A stretch of DNA of 64,000 nt from an uncultured Prevotellaceae bacterium (GTDB lineage: Bacteria > Bacteroidota > Bacteroidia > Bacteroidales > Muribaculaceae), in the NCBI GenBank assembly GCA_900320055.1, contig ONQS01000023.1, positions 1 through 64,000 of the forward strand. The letters run 5' to 3'. The notes beneath the pieces were generated by a model. It ran no database searches, had not been told where the DNA came from, and saw only the letters and a program-made list of their open reading frames with translations. A program made the translations under genes and the position numbers. Of this stretch, positions 28,140-37,494 are shown in pieces; the first letter of the stretch is position 1, and every line of letters begins with the position of its first letter.

Positions 28140-28790
28140 TTACTGCTCAACATAGATGCCGTCAACATAGATGCCTGAAGCGTGTACCTGCTCGGGCTTG
28201 ATCTCGCCCACGGGAACCAACTTCTCGGCCTCAACGACTACATAGTCGGCTGCAGTGGCCATCAGGGGGTTGAAGTTGTTGGTGGTGCCCAGGAATACCA
28301 TGTTGCCAAACTCATCGACGATGTTGGCACGCAGGAAGGCGATGTCGGCCTTCAAGGGCTTCTCCAGCAAGTAGTCCTTGCCATCGACCTTGACGATTTC
28401 CTTGCCGTCGGCGATGATTGTGCCCAGGCCTGTGGGAGTCAGCACGCCGCCCAGGCCAGCGCCAGCCGCACGGATGCGCTCTGCCAGTGTACCTTGGGGA
28501 ACATATTCAACGATGAGGGTGCCCTCATTTTTCTGCAGTGCGGTCTGCTTGTTAGTACCCGTGTGGGAAACGATAGCCTTCTTCACCTGATGGTTGGTAA
28601 CCAACTTGCCATGGGCCACCTCGTCATAGGCGGTGTCGTTAGCGATAATGGTGAGGTCTTTAACACCTTTCTCAACAATGGCGTCAATAATCTGGGTGGC
28701 ACTGCCGTTTCCCAAGAATCCGCCAAACATAATGGTCATGCCGTCATGTACCTTCTCGACGGCTTGCTGCAATGTGATTTGTTTGTTCAT
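28140..28790 (-). CDS. atoD: Butyrate-acetoacetate CoA-transferase subunit A
   Basis: The 216-residue protein has the subunit A signatures MIMFGGFLGNGSATQ-like sequence near residue 20 (TIMFGGFLGNGSATQIIDAI) and GAGLGGVLTPTGLGT. With AtoA it transfers CoA from butyryl-CoA to acetoacetate. It is the first gene of the 15-gene operon, so one subunit opens the transcript while the other is tenth. The promoter element lies at 28838-28845, giving a leader of about 40 bases. Confidence 0.92.
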   Translation of the reverse strand: MNKQITLQQAVEKVHDGMTIMFGGFLGNGSATQIIDAIVEKGVKDLTIIANDTAYDEVAHGKLVTNHQVKKAIVSHTGTNKQTALQKNEGTLIVEYVPQGTLAERIRAAGAGLGGVLTPTGLGTIIADGKEIVKVDGKDYLLEKPLKADIAFLRANIVDEFGNMVFLGTTNNFNPLMATAADYVVVEAEKLVPVGEIKPEQVHASGIYVDGIYVEQ

Positions 28791-28837
28791 AATTGTTTAT
28801 GTTTTGGAATTGATTGGTTTATGTCTAATATTGGGTG

Positions 28838-28845
28838 CAAATATA
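28838..28845 (-). promoter_or_regulatory. -7 element of the lysine/butyrate operon
   Basis: TATATTTG on the minus strand fits TAnnTTTG. No TTTG is found at the -33 spacing, so the promoter may need an activator. Confidence 0.6.
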
Positions 28846-29134
28846 GAAAAAATTCATCAATAATTTGCCCCATAAGTGGCTTTTTTTTAGCATCAAGAAT
28901 ATAATAGCAACTGCCACAGCGCATTGCGACTTATTAACAACTGTCTTTTTCCTATGTTTTTCACTCAATTACCATGCAATATAAGGGCTTGGCGCCCCCT
29001 GTGCGGCTAACGCGACGACCGCCCATAGCCAACACGCCTTTCAATGAAAGTCCCCCACAGGGACTCATAGAGCCCTTGCGGGGGACGCGCGTATAAATTA
29101 CTTGTTTCTGTTTCCTTTGTAGTTCAGGCTATGA
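28846..29134. other. Region between groEL and atoD
   Basis: No coding frame is convincing. It holds the upstream half of the atoD promoter region, a GC-rich stretch near 28988-29030, and the groEL terminator hairpin. Confidence 0.4.
29050..29086 (-). terminator. Hairpin after groEL
   Basis: GTCCCCC / GGGGGAC bracket a smaller CAGGG...CCCTTG stem, about 50 bases past the groEL stop. There is no strong T-run on the minus strand, so termination is likely but not certain. Confidence 0.55.
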
Positions 29135-30802
<1,668 letters not shown>

Positions 30803-30869
30803 TCAGTTATCGGTCGGTGATAAACCAACCTTCTTTCTCTTTACAAACTATTAACTCTATATAATACTT

Positions 30870-31142
30870 TTAGTCCGTGACGATGGCCAAGATGTCGTTC
30901 TGGCGCATCATGAGCAATTTCTCTCCGTTGATCTCGATTTCATTGCCTGCATACTTGCCATAGAGCACAGTATCACCAGGCTTGACGATCATTTCCTCGT
31001 CCTTGGTGCCATTGCCTGCGGCACGCACAATACCCTTGAGGGGTTTTTCTTTAGCACTGTCGGGGATGATGATTCCGCCGACAACTTCCTCAGCCTTAGC
31101 CGGTTCGATAAGAACGCGGTCGTTTAATGGTTTAATAGTCAT
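30870..31142 (-). CDS. groES: Co-chaperonin GroES
   Basis: The 90-residue protein starts MTIKPLNDRVLIEPAKAEE and has the mobile-loop GGIIIPDSAKEKP and GDTVLYGKYAGNEI. It caps GroEL. It is the first gene of the chaperonin operon. Upstream (31143-31240) I see neither a TAnnTTTG element nor CIRCE, so heat control cannot be read. Confidence 0.97.
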   Translation of the reverse strand: MTIKPLNDRVLIEPAKAEEVVGGIIIPDSAKEKPLKGIVRAAGNGTKDEEMIVKPGDTVLYGKYAGNEIEINGEKLLMMRQNDILAIVTD

Positions 31143-31352
31143 GATTGCTTAAATGTTGTTTTAGAATTATTGTTTTTTTAAGTTGATTTACGCCTTGCGA
31201 GACTGCAACCTGCGTGCCAACGACCGAAATTTGCGCACAAAGCGACATTTTGTCACCCCACCCTGCCATACCTTCACGCCATCACGTGTCACACAAGACA
31301 TACCGAATGCAATCGTTAAAGAACGGAAATAAATGTTAGACACTCCTATAAT

Positions 31353-31384
31353 TTTGGTCAAGACGGGAAAATTGACTAAGTTTG
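31353..31384 (+). promoter_or_regulatory. Promoter of the WG-repeat gene
   Basis: TTTG (31353-31356), 20 bases, TAAGTTTG (31377-31384). The leader to the ATG at 31433 is about 40 bases. Confidence 0.8.
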
Positions 31385-31432
31385 CACCCTCAAAACGACA
31401 TAGTGAAACAGAAATATATATCCGTACATCAG

Positions 31433-32956
31433 ATGAAGATAATTACCAGAGCAGCACTTGCCGCTATCGTGGCTCTGCTGATGACCGCATGTGGCGGCAA
31501 CGAGACGACCTACCAGTACAAGACCCAGTATCTGCCTGTACAACTCGAGGGCAGCGAGAAGTGGAGTATCCTTGATGTGAATAGCGGCGAAGTGGTCGTG
31601 AAAGACGCCTTCGCAACGGCGCCATCGCCCATCGTCGACGGCATGTTCTACGTCAAGAACGACGAGGGCACTTACGACTACTACGACATCAGCGCACCCA
31701 CACAGCCGGTCGCTGGCCACTTTGGCAGCGTGACGTCGTTCAGCGACGACGGAGTGGCAGTGTGCAGCCGCGTGGGTGGCTCGTTGTGTGTCATCGACCG
31801 CAAGGGCGCCGTGATCAAGGAGTTGCCTAAAGAGGTGTCGCAGTGCTCGATGTTTGCCCGTGGCATGGCAGCCTTCCAAAACGACAATGGCTCTTGGGGT
31901 TACATCAACGTTAGCGGCGACACCATCGTGCCCGCCAACTTCAGCACGGCCAACCTGTTCCTGTATAACGACTACGCCCTGGTCATCGACGAGAACCAGG
32001 CCAGTGACAGCATTGTTTCCTTCAGCGTCATCGACAGGCACGGCAAGGTCATGTTCACGTCCAACACTGGCGAGTACCAGCCCATCCAGTCCTATTACAT
32101 CAATGGTGTGTTACCGGCCATGAAGGGCGACACCGTCGTGTGCCTCAACAAGGATGGTAAGGAAGTCGACAACCCCATCACCGACCAGAAGCAGGTCGAA
32201 AAAGCAGGCTACAACCAGTACTCTCGCACTCCCTCGGGCGACTTCATCGTCCTCAAAGACAAAAAGACCGGCATGGTTGACAAATCAGGCAAGGTGCTCA
32301 TTCCTATGGAGCACGACGACCTGATCGACATCAATGGCGACCGCCTGATTGCTGTGGATGCGGGTCTTTATCACATCATCGACCGCACTGGCAAGCCTGT
32401 GGGCAACGTCAAGTTCAGCAACGCCCATGTGAGCGAGGACAATCCCTATGCCACTCGTGGCTTTGTCGACACCGACCTGGCTGCAGCATCAATGATGATG
32501 CTCTTTGACGAAACGTCGTGCTGTGGCGCGAATGCGCAGACGACCCTGATGGATATGAACAGCATGGTGAGCACCGATGCCCGCATGTATGCCGGCAGCA
32601 ACACGCTTATCATGCCACAAGGGCCGTATGTCATCCAGTATGTATTTGACCGCGAGGTGGCGACCGCCGACAGCGTGACAGGCAATGCCGAGTTCAATTA
32701 CGACGCACGCGTCAAGTGCGTGATCATGACGCTTGGCGTCAATCACTGCCCGGCCAACACCGAGCCTACGATCGTGAACAAGGTAGAAAGCCGCCTAGGT
32801 ACCAAGGGATTTGTGCTTGCGCGTGAGGGGATCTTCTGCAGTGACTACCTGACAGCCTTGACTATGGGCTACGACAAGGGCATCATCAACCTGATTTACT
32901 ACATGCACTTCAACGAGTCGGTGCCTCAGACCAGAAACAAGAGGAGCGAGAAGTAA
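31433..32956 (+). CDS. WG-repeat lipoprotein
   Basis: From the ATG at 31433 the product is 507 residues. The lipoprotein signal ends LMTACGG, followed by WG-type repeats such as GSWGYINVSGDTIVPANFST and KTGMVDKSGKVLIPMEHDDL through most of the protein. The C-terminal 150 residues (from about DETSCCGANAQTTLMDM) are not WG repeats and I do not recognise them. WG repeats form beta-structures of unclear ligand and are common in Bacteroidota surface lipoproteins. The frame stays open upstream to 31382 without signal-like sequence. It is a single gene. Confidence 0.82.
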   Translation: MKIITRAALAAIVALLMTACGGNETTYQYKTQYLPVQLEGSEKWSILDVNSGEVVVKDAFATAPSPIVDGMFYVKNDEGTYDYYDISAPTQPVAGHFGSVTSFSDDGVAVCSRVGGSLCVIDRKGAVIKELPKEVSQCSMFARGMAAFQNDNGSWGYINVSGDTIVPANFSTANLFLYNDYALVIDENQASDSIVSFSVIDRHGKVMFTSNTGEYQPIQSYYINGVLPAMKGDTVVCLNKDGKEVDNPITDQKQVEKAGYNQYSRTPSGDFIVLKDKKTGMVDKSGKVLIPMEHDDLIDINGDRLIAVDAGLYHIIDRTGKPVGNVKFSNAHVSEDNPYATRGFVDTDLAAASMMMLFDETSCCGANAQTTLMDMNSMVSTDARMYAGSNTLIMPQGPYVIQYVFDREVATADSVTGNAEFNYDARVKCVIMTLGVNHCPANTEPTIVNKVESRLGTKGFVLAREGIFCSDYLTALTMGYDKGIINLIYYMHFNESVPQTRNKRSEK

Positions 32957-32982
32957 CCGAAGCAAAGAACGCACACCCGCCC

Positions 32983-33026
32983 AACTAACAACTAACAACT
33001 AAAAACTAAAAACTAACAACTAACAA
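32983..33026 (+). repeat. Six heptamer repeats forming the queD leader
   Basis: The unit AACTAAC / AACTAAA is repeated six times without interruption (42 bases) and then AA precedes TATG. A related, less perfect array precedes the MlaF-like gene. No stem-loop is formed; A-rich, G-free leaders suit Bacteroidota translation starts. Confidence 0.85.
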
Positions 33027-33027
33027 T

Positions 33028-33381
33028 ATGTACTACGTCAAGAAAACTCTCGAGATTTCATCAGCACACATGCTATATCTGGACCACAACAGCAAGTGCG
33101 AAAACCTGCACGGGCACAACTGGATTGTGAACGTGTATTGCAAGGCAAGCCAACTGGACGACAACGGCATGGTTACCGACTTTACCATCATCAAGGAGAT
33201 GGTGCACGGCAAACTCGACCACCGCAACCTTAACGAGGTGCTGGACTTCAATCCCACGGCCGAGAACATCGCTCACTGGATTGTTGACACCGTGCCCAAC
33301 TGCTACCGTGCCGACGTGCGCGAGAGTTCCAATAACCTGGCTATCTACGTCAAGGACGAGGATAACGATGTGGAAGATTAA
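33028..33381 (+). CDS. queD: 6-carboxytetrahydropterin synthase QueD
   Basis: The 117-residue protein has the zinc and catalytic residues of the PTPS/QueD family: SSAHMLYLDHNSKCENLHGH, including the Cys and the His-x-His pair, with DFTIIKEMVHGKLDHRNLNE. It makes 6-carboxytetrahydropterin, the second step toward preQ0 and queuosine. It overlaps queE by 14 bases. The leader consists of heptamer repeats. Confidence 0.95.
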   Translation: MYYVKKTLEISSAHMLYLDHNSKCENLHGHNWIVNVYCKASQLDDNGMVTDFTIIKEMVHGKLDHRNLNEVLDFNPTAENIAHWIVDTVPNCYRADVRESSNNLAIYVKDEDNDVED

Positions 33382-33958
33382 TGAAATCTTCCATTCGCTT
33401 CAAGGCGAAGGCTTCAACACTGGCACCGCTAGCGTGTTTATCAGGCTCAGCGGCTGCAACTTGCATTGCGACTTCTGCGACACTAGGCATGAGTCGGGCA
33501 CGATGATGTCGCTGCCCCAAGTCGTGGAGCAAGTGATGCGTTACCCCAACGCTCCGCTGATTGTGCTCACTGGCGGCGAGCCGTCGCTGTGGATCGATGA
33601 GACTTTTGTGCGGGGACTCAAAGATATGACCGGCAAGCGCATCGCCATCGAGACCAACGGCACCCATCCGCTGCCCAATGGCATCGACTGGGTGACGCTG
33701 TCGCCAAAGACAGGCATTGGAAATAGCGGAGACCGTCCCGTGATACTTGACCGATGCGACGAATTGAAGGTAGTGTATCTGGGTCAAGACTTGACCCAAT
33801 ATGATAACTTCGCGGCTGCCCACCGCTACCTGCAGCCCTGCTGGGTAGATGATCCGGAACAATGCCGCCACAACATGCAGGCCACTGTGCAAGCGGTCCT
33901 CAACCACCCCGAGTGGAAGTTGTCGCTACAGACACACCGCATCCTCGGCATCCAGTAA
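33368..33958 (+). CDS. queE: 7-carboxy-7-deazaguanine synthase QueE
   Basis: From the ATG at 33368 the product is 196 residues, at the short end of the family. It has the N-terminal FHSLQGEGFNTGTASVF and the radical-SAM cluster C-x3-C-x2-C (GCNLHCDFCDTRHE), then VLTGGEPSLW and IAIETNGTHPLP. It converts 6-carboxytetrahydropterin to 7-carboxy-7-deazaguanine. The frame opens further upstream at 33281 inside queD but that part is not QueE-like. The next enzyme (QueC) and QueF are 2.2 kb away on the other strand. Confidence 0.95.
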   Translation: MWKINEIFHSLQGEGFNTGTASVFIRLSGCNLHCDFCDTRHESGTMMSLPQVVEQVMRYPNAPLIVLTGGEPSLWIDETFVRGLKDMTGKRIAIETNGTHPLPNGIDWVTLSPKTGIGNSGDRPVILDRCDELKVVYLGQDLTQYDNFAAAHRYLQPCWVDDPEQCRHNMQATVQAVLNHPEWKLSLQTHRILGIQ

Positions 33959-34025
33959 TCGCACCGCCAACGGAAGAACAAGAGATTTTGTTAACAGATT
34001 TTTTTGACGATTAACCATCCTATAA

Positions 34026-35057
34026 TCACAATCTTGATTGTAGCCTCCGTTTCATTTCCGACAAGGCCCAAGAGACGGGCAGCACGGTCAGCATCAGGAT
34101 GGCTATACCCAGATAGGGATGCGGGAGCATCAACGATTCCTTCACTCCAGTGTATTGGTACAGGAGCATGATCAGTACCTGATGGATCAGATAGATGTCC
34201 ATGCCATTTCGATCCAAACCGTTGAAGACGGAATAGATCTGGGAATGATTGCCAAACTTGATTGCCGACAACAAGTCTAAGGCAAAAACACAGATACCAA
34301 TAGTGACAAAGATGTTTACAAGGCCATGAGCCAGCGAGACAAAAACGGTCAAGCAGGCGGCATGACATGCAAGCAGAAACAATACCAAGACAGCCTCCAG
34401 TACCTTATTGCGCAAGGCGAGCCTATGCTTGTATGCCATCATGCCAACCACAAAATAACCCAGATAAGTCAATACCCGACCTATAAAGAGGCTATCGTGA
34501 ATCTCACATCTACGATACACCAAGTACAGAAGGTAACAAGCGATCACTATCGCACATGCGATAGCGGCATCGGCCTGGGCTGTCCGCTCTCTGACCAACC
34601 ATGGGGTAATCAGTCTGACAAGAATAAAGACACTAAACAGTACCGGCAGGAACCACAAGTGCTGAATACCAGTCAACACTTCTGTCAAGGGATACCTAAA
34701 CGGCAGAATCATGAGGTAAATAACCGTCCAAATGACAGTCGGGAGTATCAGGCGCTTGAACTTGTTAGCCACAAACGATGGCCAAGCCCTGTATTTGCCT
34801 TTCTCCACATAGTTGTAAGCATTAAGGAATCCCGATACAAAGAAGAAAATCGGCAATGCGAGTGCGGCCATTATTGCCGCTAAATCGTGCAGCGCACGGC
34901 TGGGCTCAGGACAATGAAAATACTCATCCCAATATCCGGCACTGAAGCACATGCAATGAATCAGAATGATCATCAGCATAGAAATCACGCGAAAGATTGA
35001 TACACTCATCAATCTTCCTTCTGGCTGATGATCATTCTGGCTATGAATACCCTTCAT
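34026..35057 (-). CDS. Membrane acyltransferase, acyltransferase-3 family
   Basis: The 343-residue protein has about ten membrane helices and the acyltransferase-3 pattern: SIFRVISMLMIILIHCMCFS, ALPIFFFVSGFLNAYNY, and HLWFLPVLFSVFILV. Such proteins O-acylate surface polysaccharides, peptidoglycan or lipids; the target is unknown. Two starts are possible: 35057, or 35009 (MSVSIFRV), which lacks the polar 16-residue extension and fits family N-termini better. The 35009 start lies inside two nested inverted repeats. Codon and base use are visibly more AT-rich than in fabD upstream. It follows fabD by 93 bases. Confidence 0.85.
   Translation of the reverse strand: MKGIHSQNDHQPEGRLMSVSIFRVISMLMIILIHCMCFSAGYWDEYFHCPEPSRALHDLAAIMAALALPIFFFVSGFLNAYNYVEKGKYRAWPSFVANKFKRLILPTVIWTVIYLMILPFRYPLTEVLTGIQHLWFLPVLFSVFILVRLITPWLVRERTAQADAAIACAIVIACYLLYLVYRRCEIHDSLFIGRVLTYLGYFVVGMMAYKHRLALRNKVLEAVLVLFLLACHAACLTVFVSLAHGLVNIFVTIGICVFALDLLSAIKFGNHSQIYSVFNGLDRNGMDIYLIHQVLIMLLYQYTGVKESLMLPHPYLGIAILMLTVLPVSWALSEMKRRLQSRL
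34962..35039 (-). promoter_or_regulatory. Nested inverted repeats around the acyltransferase start
   Basis: Outer arms CAGAATGATCATCAGC (34962-34977) and GCTGATGATCATTCTG (35024-35039) are a perfect 16-base inverted repeat. Inside lies a perfect 9-base pair of arms, AAGATTGAT (34993-35001) and ATCAATCTT (35008-35016), with a six-base loop. The ATG at 35009 overlaps the inner stem and loop, so an mRNA hairpin could hide it. Confidence 0.65.
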
Positions 35058-35074
35058 TGCTGATTGATTTTAAT

Positions 35075-35117
35075 CAAGCAAGCAAAGTGTCCACTCTGCG
35101 AACCCAATGCTTGCTTG
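35075..35117 (-). terminator. Hairpin between fabD and the acyltransferase gene
   Basis: CAAGCAAGC (35075-35083) and GCTTGCTTG (35109-35117) form a 9-base stem, 34 bases after the fabD stop. It may terminate fabD transcripts or be part of the acyltransferase leader. Confidence 0.45.
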
Positions 35118-35150
35118 CTCTATCGTAGAAGTCTACCCTAATCTGGCAGA

Positions 35151-36029
35151 TTACTGGCGGCCGCTCAAGGCCACCTCACGGCTGGTCTTGCCGATGAGAC
35201 CTTGCAGCACCTTGCCTGGGCCAAGTTCCTCGGCCTCGGTCATGCCGTCGGCAACCATGTTGGCAACGATGTGGCTCCAACGCACGGGAGCGGTCAACTG
35301 TTGCAGCAGGTTGGCCTTGATCTCGGCAGGATCGGTGTGGGGCTTAGCATCCACATCCTGGTAGATGGGGCAGCGGGGAGCCGAGAAGTCGGCAGCCTCA
35401 ATAGCCTCGGCGAGTTCGGCACGGGCGGGTTCCATCAGGGGCGAGTGGAAAGCGCCACCCACCTTCAGGGGTAACGCACGGCGTGCGCCAGCCTCCTTAA
35501 ACTTCTCACATGCAGCCTCGATTGCGGCAATCTCACCCGAGATGACCACCTGTCCGGGGCAATTGTAGTTGGCGGGAACGCACACACCATCGATGGTGGC
35601 GCAGATTTCCTCTACCTTCTCGTCGGGCAGGCCGATGATGGCAGCCATCGTCGAGGGAGCGGCCTCACAAGCCTTCTGCATGGCCAGGGCACGTGCCTCG
35701 ACCAGTTTCAAGCCCTGCTCAAAGGGCAGTGCGCCTGCGGCAACCAGAGCCGAGAACTCACCGAGTGAGTGACCGGCTACCATGTCAGGCTTAAACTCGT
35801 CGCCCATGGTGAGCGCTAGGATAACAGAGTGCAGGAATACGGCGGGCTGGGTGACCTTGGTCTGCTTCAGGTCATCCTCCGTTCCTTCAAACATAAGGTC
35901 GGTGATGCGGAATCCCAACACCTCGTTGGCTTTCTCAAACAATTCTTTGGCCTGTGCATTGTTGTCATACAGGTCTTTACCCATACCCACAAACTGTGCA
36001 CCCTGACCGGGGAATACGAATGCTTTCAT
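35151..36029 (-). CDS. fabD: Malonyl CoA-acyl carrier protein transacylase
   Basis: The 292-residue protein starts MKAFVFPGQGAQFVGMGKDL, has the nucleophile motif VAGHSLGEFSALVAAGAL and the later GGAFHSPLMEPA containing the catalytic His. It loads malonyl groups onto ACP for fatty-acid synthesis. Here it is not with other fab genes. It has its own promoter, with a perfect palindrome just upstream of the -7 element, which suggests repression or activation by a dimeric regulator. Confidence 0.96.
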   Translation of the reverse strand: MKAFVFPGQGAQFVGMGKDLYDNNAQAKELFEKANEVLGFRITDLMFEGTEDDLKQTKVTQPAVFLHSVILALTMGDEFKPDMVAGHSLGEFSALVAAGALPFEQGLKLVEARALAMQKACEAAPSTMAAIIGLPDEKVEEICATIDGVCVPANYNCPGQVVISGEIAAIEAACEKFKEAGARRALPLKVGGAFHSPLMEPARAELAEAIEAADFSAPRCPIYQDVDAKPHTDPAEIKANLLQQLTAPVRWSHIVANMVADGMTEAEELGPGKVLQGLIGKTSREVALSGRQ

Positions 36030-36088
36030 TTTCTGTTGATGTTCAATTTTTTATCGTTAATTACGGATTTTTTTCTTTAATGCGGCTG

Positions 36089-36096
36089 CAAAGGTA
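36089..36096 (-). promoter_or_regulatory. -7 element of fabD
   Basis: TACCTTTG on the minus strand, about 60 bases before the ATG. No TTTG is found at -33; the palindrome at 36098-36116 occupies the spacer. Confidence 0.65.
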
Positions 36097-36097
36097 G

Positions 36098-36116
36098 CAC
36101 TTTTCGGCGAAAAGTG
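36098..36116. promoter_or_regulatory. Perfect 9-1-9 palindrome in the fabD promoter, candidate operator
   Basis: CACTTTTCG, one G, CGAAAAGTG. It starts 2 bases upstream of the -7 element and fills the space to -33, a typical repressor position. The binding protein is unknown. Confidence 0.6.
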
Positions 36117-36199
36117 AACAGTTAATAGTGAAAGTTTTAATAAAAAACGCTTTTCTGCAAACGGTGAACAGGGTTTCTTCTACTCCTTACCGTTAACTA

Positions 36200-36871
36200 T
36201 TACTCCGCCAGGTACTCGGTGGGATCATCGATTCCGGCTTCTTTGAGCGCTTGACGGCGTTCGGTACAGGTGCCACAGGTGCCACAGTGTTTCTCACCGC
36301 CCTTGTAGCAGGAGTAGGTCTCACTGTAGTCCAGGCCCAGGGCCGCACCATGGCGGGCAATGTCGGCCTTGCTCAGGTCGGTATAGGGGGCAAAAACCTT
36401 GATGCCCTCATAGGTGCCCGTCTGCATGGCAGTACTCATTGCGTCGATAAAGGGCGAGCGGCAATCGGGATAAATCGAGTGGTCGCCGGCATGGTTGGCA
36501 ATCATGACGCGCTTGAGGCCGTTGCTCTCGGCGATGCCGCAGGCGATAGCCAGCATGATGCCGTTGCGGAAGGGGACCACAGTCGCCTTCATGTTCTCGT
36601 CGTTGTAGTTGCCGTCGGGGATGGCGTCGGCGCTCTCGAGCAGGGCACTCTTGAAGTACTTGTGCATGAAATCCAGTGGGATAATCAGGTGCTTGATGCC
36701 CAGTCGCTCACAGTGCATGACGGCACAGCGGCGCTCGCGGCCGTTCTGGGTGCTGCCATAATCAAAGGTTATAGCCATGGCAATCTCGTCCCTGTACTCA
36801 TAGAGCATGGTGGTCGAGTCCATGCCACCCGAGGTGATAATCACCGCATCTTTTTTCTTTTCTGTTGCCAT
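36200..36871 (-). CDS. queC: 7-cyano-7-deazaguanine synthase QueC
   Basis: From the ATG at 36871 the product is 223 residues. The PP-loop is AVIITSGGMDSTTMLYEY, followed by ITFDYGSTQNGRERRCA, and the C-terminal zinc site is CYKGGEKHCGTCGTCTERR. It converts carboxy-deazaguanine to preQ0 with ATP and ammonia. The start is 1 base past the queF stop, so the genes are coupled. An upstream extension of the frame to 36970 overlaps queF and is not family-like. Confidence 0.96.
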   Translation of the reverse strand: MATEKKKDAVIITSGGMDSTTMLYEYRDEIAMAITFDYGSTQNGRERRCAVMHCERLGIKHLIIPLDFMHKYFKSALLESADAIPDGNYNDENMKATVVPFRNGIMLAIACGIAESNGLKRVMIANHAGDHSIYPDCRSPFIDAMSTAMQTGTYEGIKVFAPYTDLSKADIARHGAALGLDYSETYSCYKGGEKHCGTCGTCTERRQALKEAGIDDPTEYLAE

Positions 36872-36872
36872 A

Positions 36873-37352
36873 TCAATCGTTATGGAAATTGCTGAGAAGG
36901 CGGGCACGCACCATGTCCTGATGCTCGCTGTCGCCATAGTTGGCAAAAGGTTTGATGCTGATGCCGCCACGTGGGTTGAACAGACCGATGACCTCCAGAT
37001 ACTTGGGATCCATCAACTTGACCAAATCCTTCATGATGATGTTGACGCAATCCTCGTGGAAGTCGCCGTGGTTGCGGAAACTGAACAGGTACAACTTCAG
37101 ACTCTTGCTCTCGACCATGCGCACGCGCGGGATGTAATTAATGATGATGCGGCCAAAGTCGGGCTGGCCCGTCTTGGGACACAGAGAGGTGAACTCCGGA
37201 CAGTCCAGCGTCACCACATATTCGTTCTCGGGATGCTTGTTCTCAAAGGTCTCCAGAACATCCGGTCGGTAATCAAACTCGTAGGTCGTGCCCTGGTTAC
37301 CCAGCAGCGTCACGCCCTCAAGTTCCTTCTCATTTCTTGGCATAAAAATCAA
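36873..37352 (-). CDS. queF: NADPH-dependent preQ0 reductase QueF
   Basis: The 159-residue product is the short (type I) form. It contains the catalytic [19 protein letters not shown] with the nucleophile Cys and [20 protein letters not shown]. It reduces preQ0 to preQ1, which is inserted into tRNA. It leads the queF-queC pair, with a -7 element at 37376-37383. Confidence 0.96.
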   Translation of the reverse strand: MIFMPRNEKELEGVTLLGNQGTTYEFDYRPDVLETFENKHPENEYVVTLDCPEFTSLCPKTGQPDFGRIIINYIPRVRMVESKSLKLYLFSFRNHGDFHEDCVNIIMKDLVKLMDPKYLEVIGLFNPRGGISIKPFANYGDSEHQDMVRARLLSNFHND

Positions 37353-37375
37353 CTGTTTAATTCATTTTAGGGCCA

Positions 37376-37383
37376 CAAAATTA
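37376..37383 (-). promoter_or_regulatory. -7 element of queF-queC
   Basis: TAATTTTG on the minus strand, about 25 bases before the ATG at 37352; -33 is not clear. Confidence 0.5.
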
Positions 37384-37400
37384 CTAAAAATTTGAGCAAA

Positions 37401-37439
37401 CCGAACACAATACCCAATAAATTTGGGTATTGCGCTCGG
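37401..37439 (-). terminator. Terminator of the 811-residue protein gene
   Basis: On the minus strand CCGAGCGCAATACCC pairs with GGGTATTGTGTTCGG over 15 bases, two of them G-U wobbles that pair only in the minus transcript. T-rich sequence follows. Confidence 0.75.
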
Positions 37440-37494
37440 TGCATCAAATTAATCTAAGCCACCAAGAAACGATGATTCTTCAGCCGGAAAGAAT

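Noticed and set aside
31143..31352. CIRCE heat-shock operator before groES
   Set aside because: No copy of the TTAGCACTC / GAGTGCTAA inverted repeat is found.
32983..33026. CRISPR array or microsatellite in coding sequence
   Set aside because: Units are 7 bases without spacers and lie wholly between genes; no cas genes are present anywhere.
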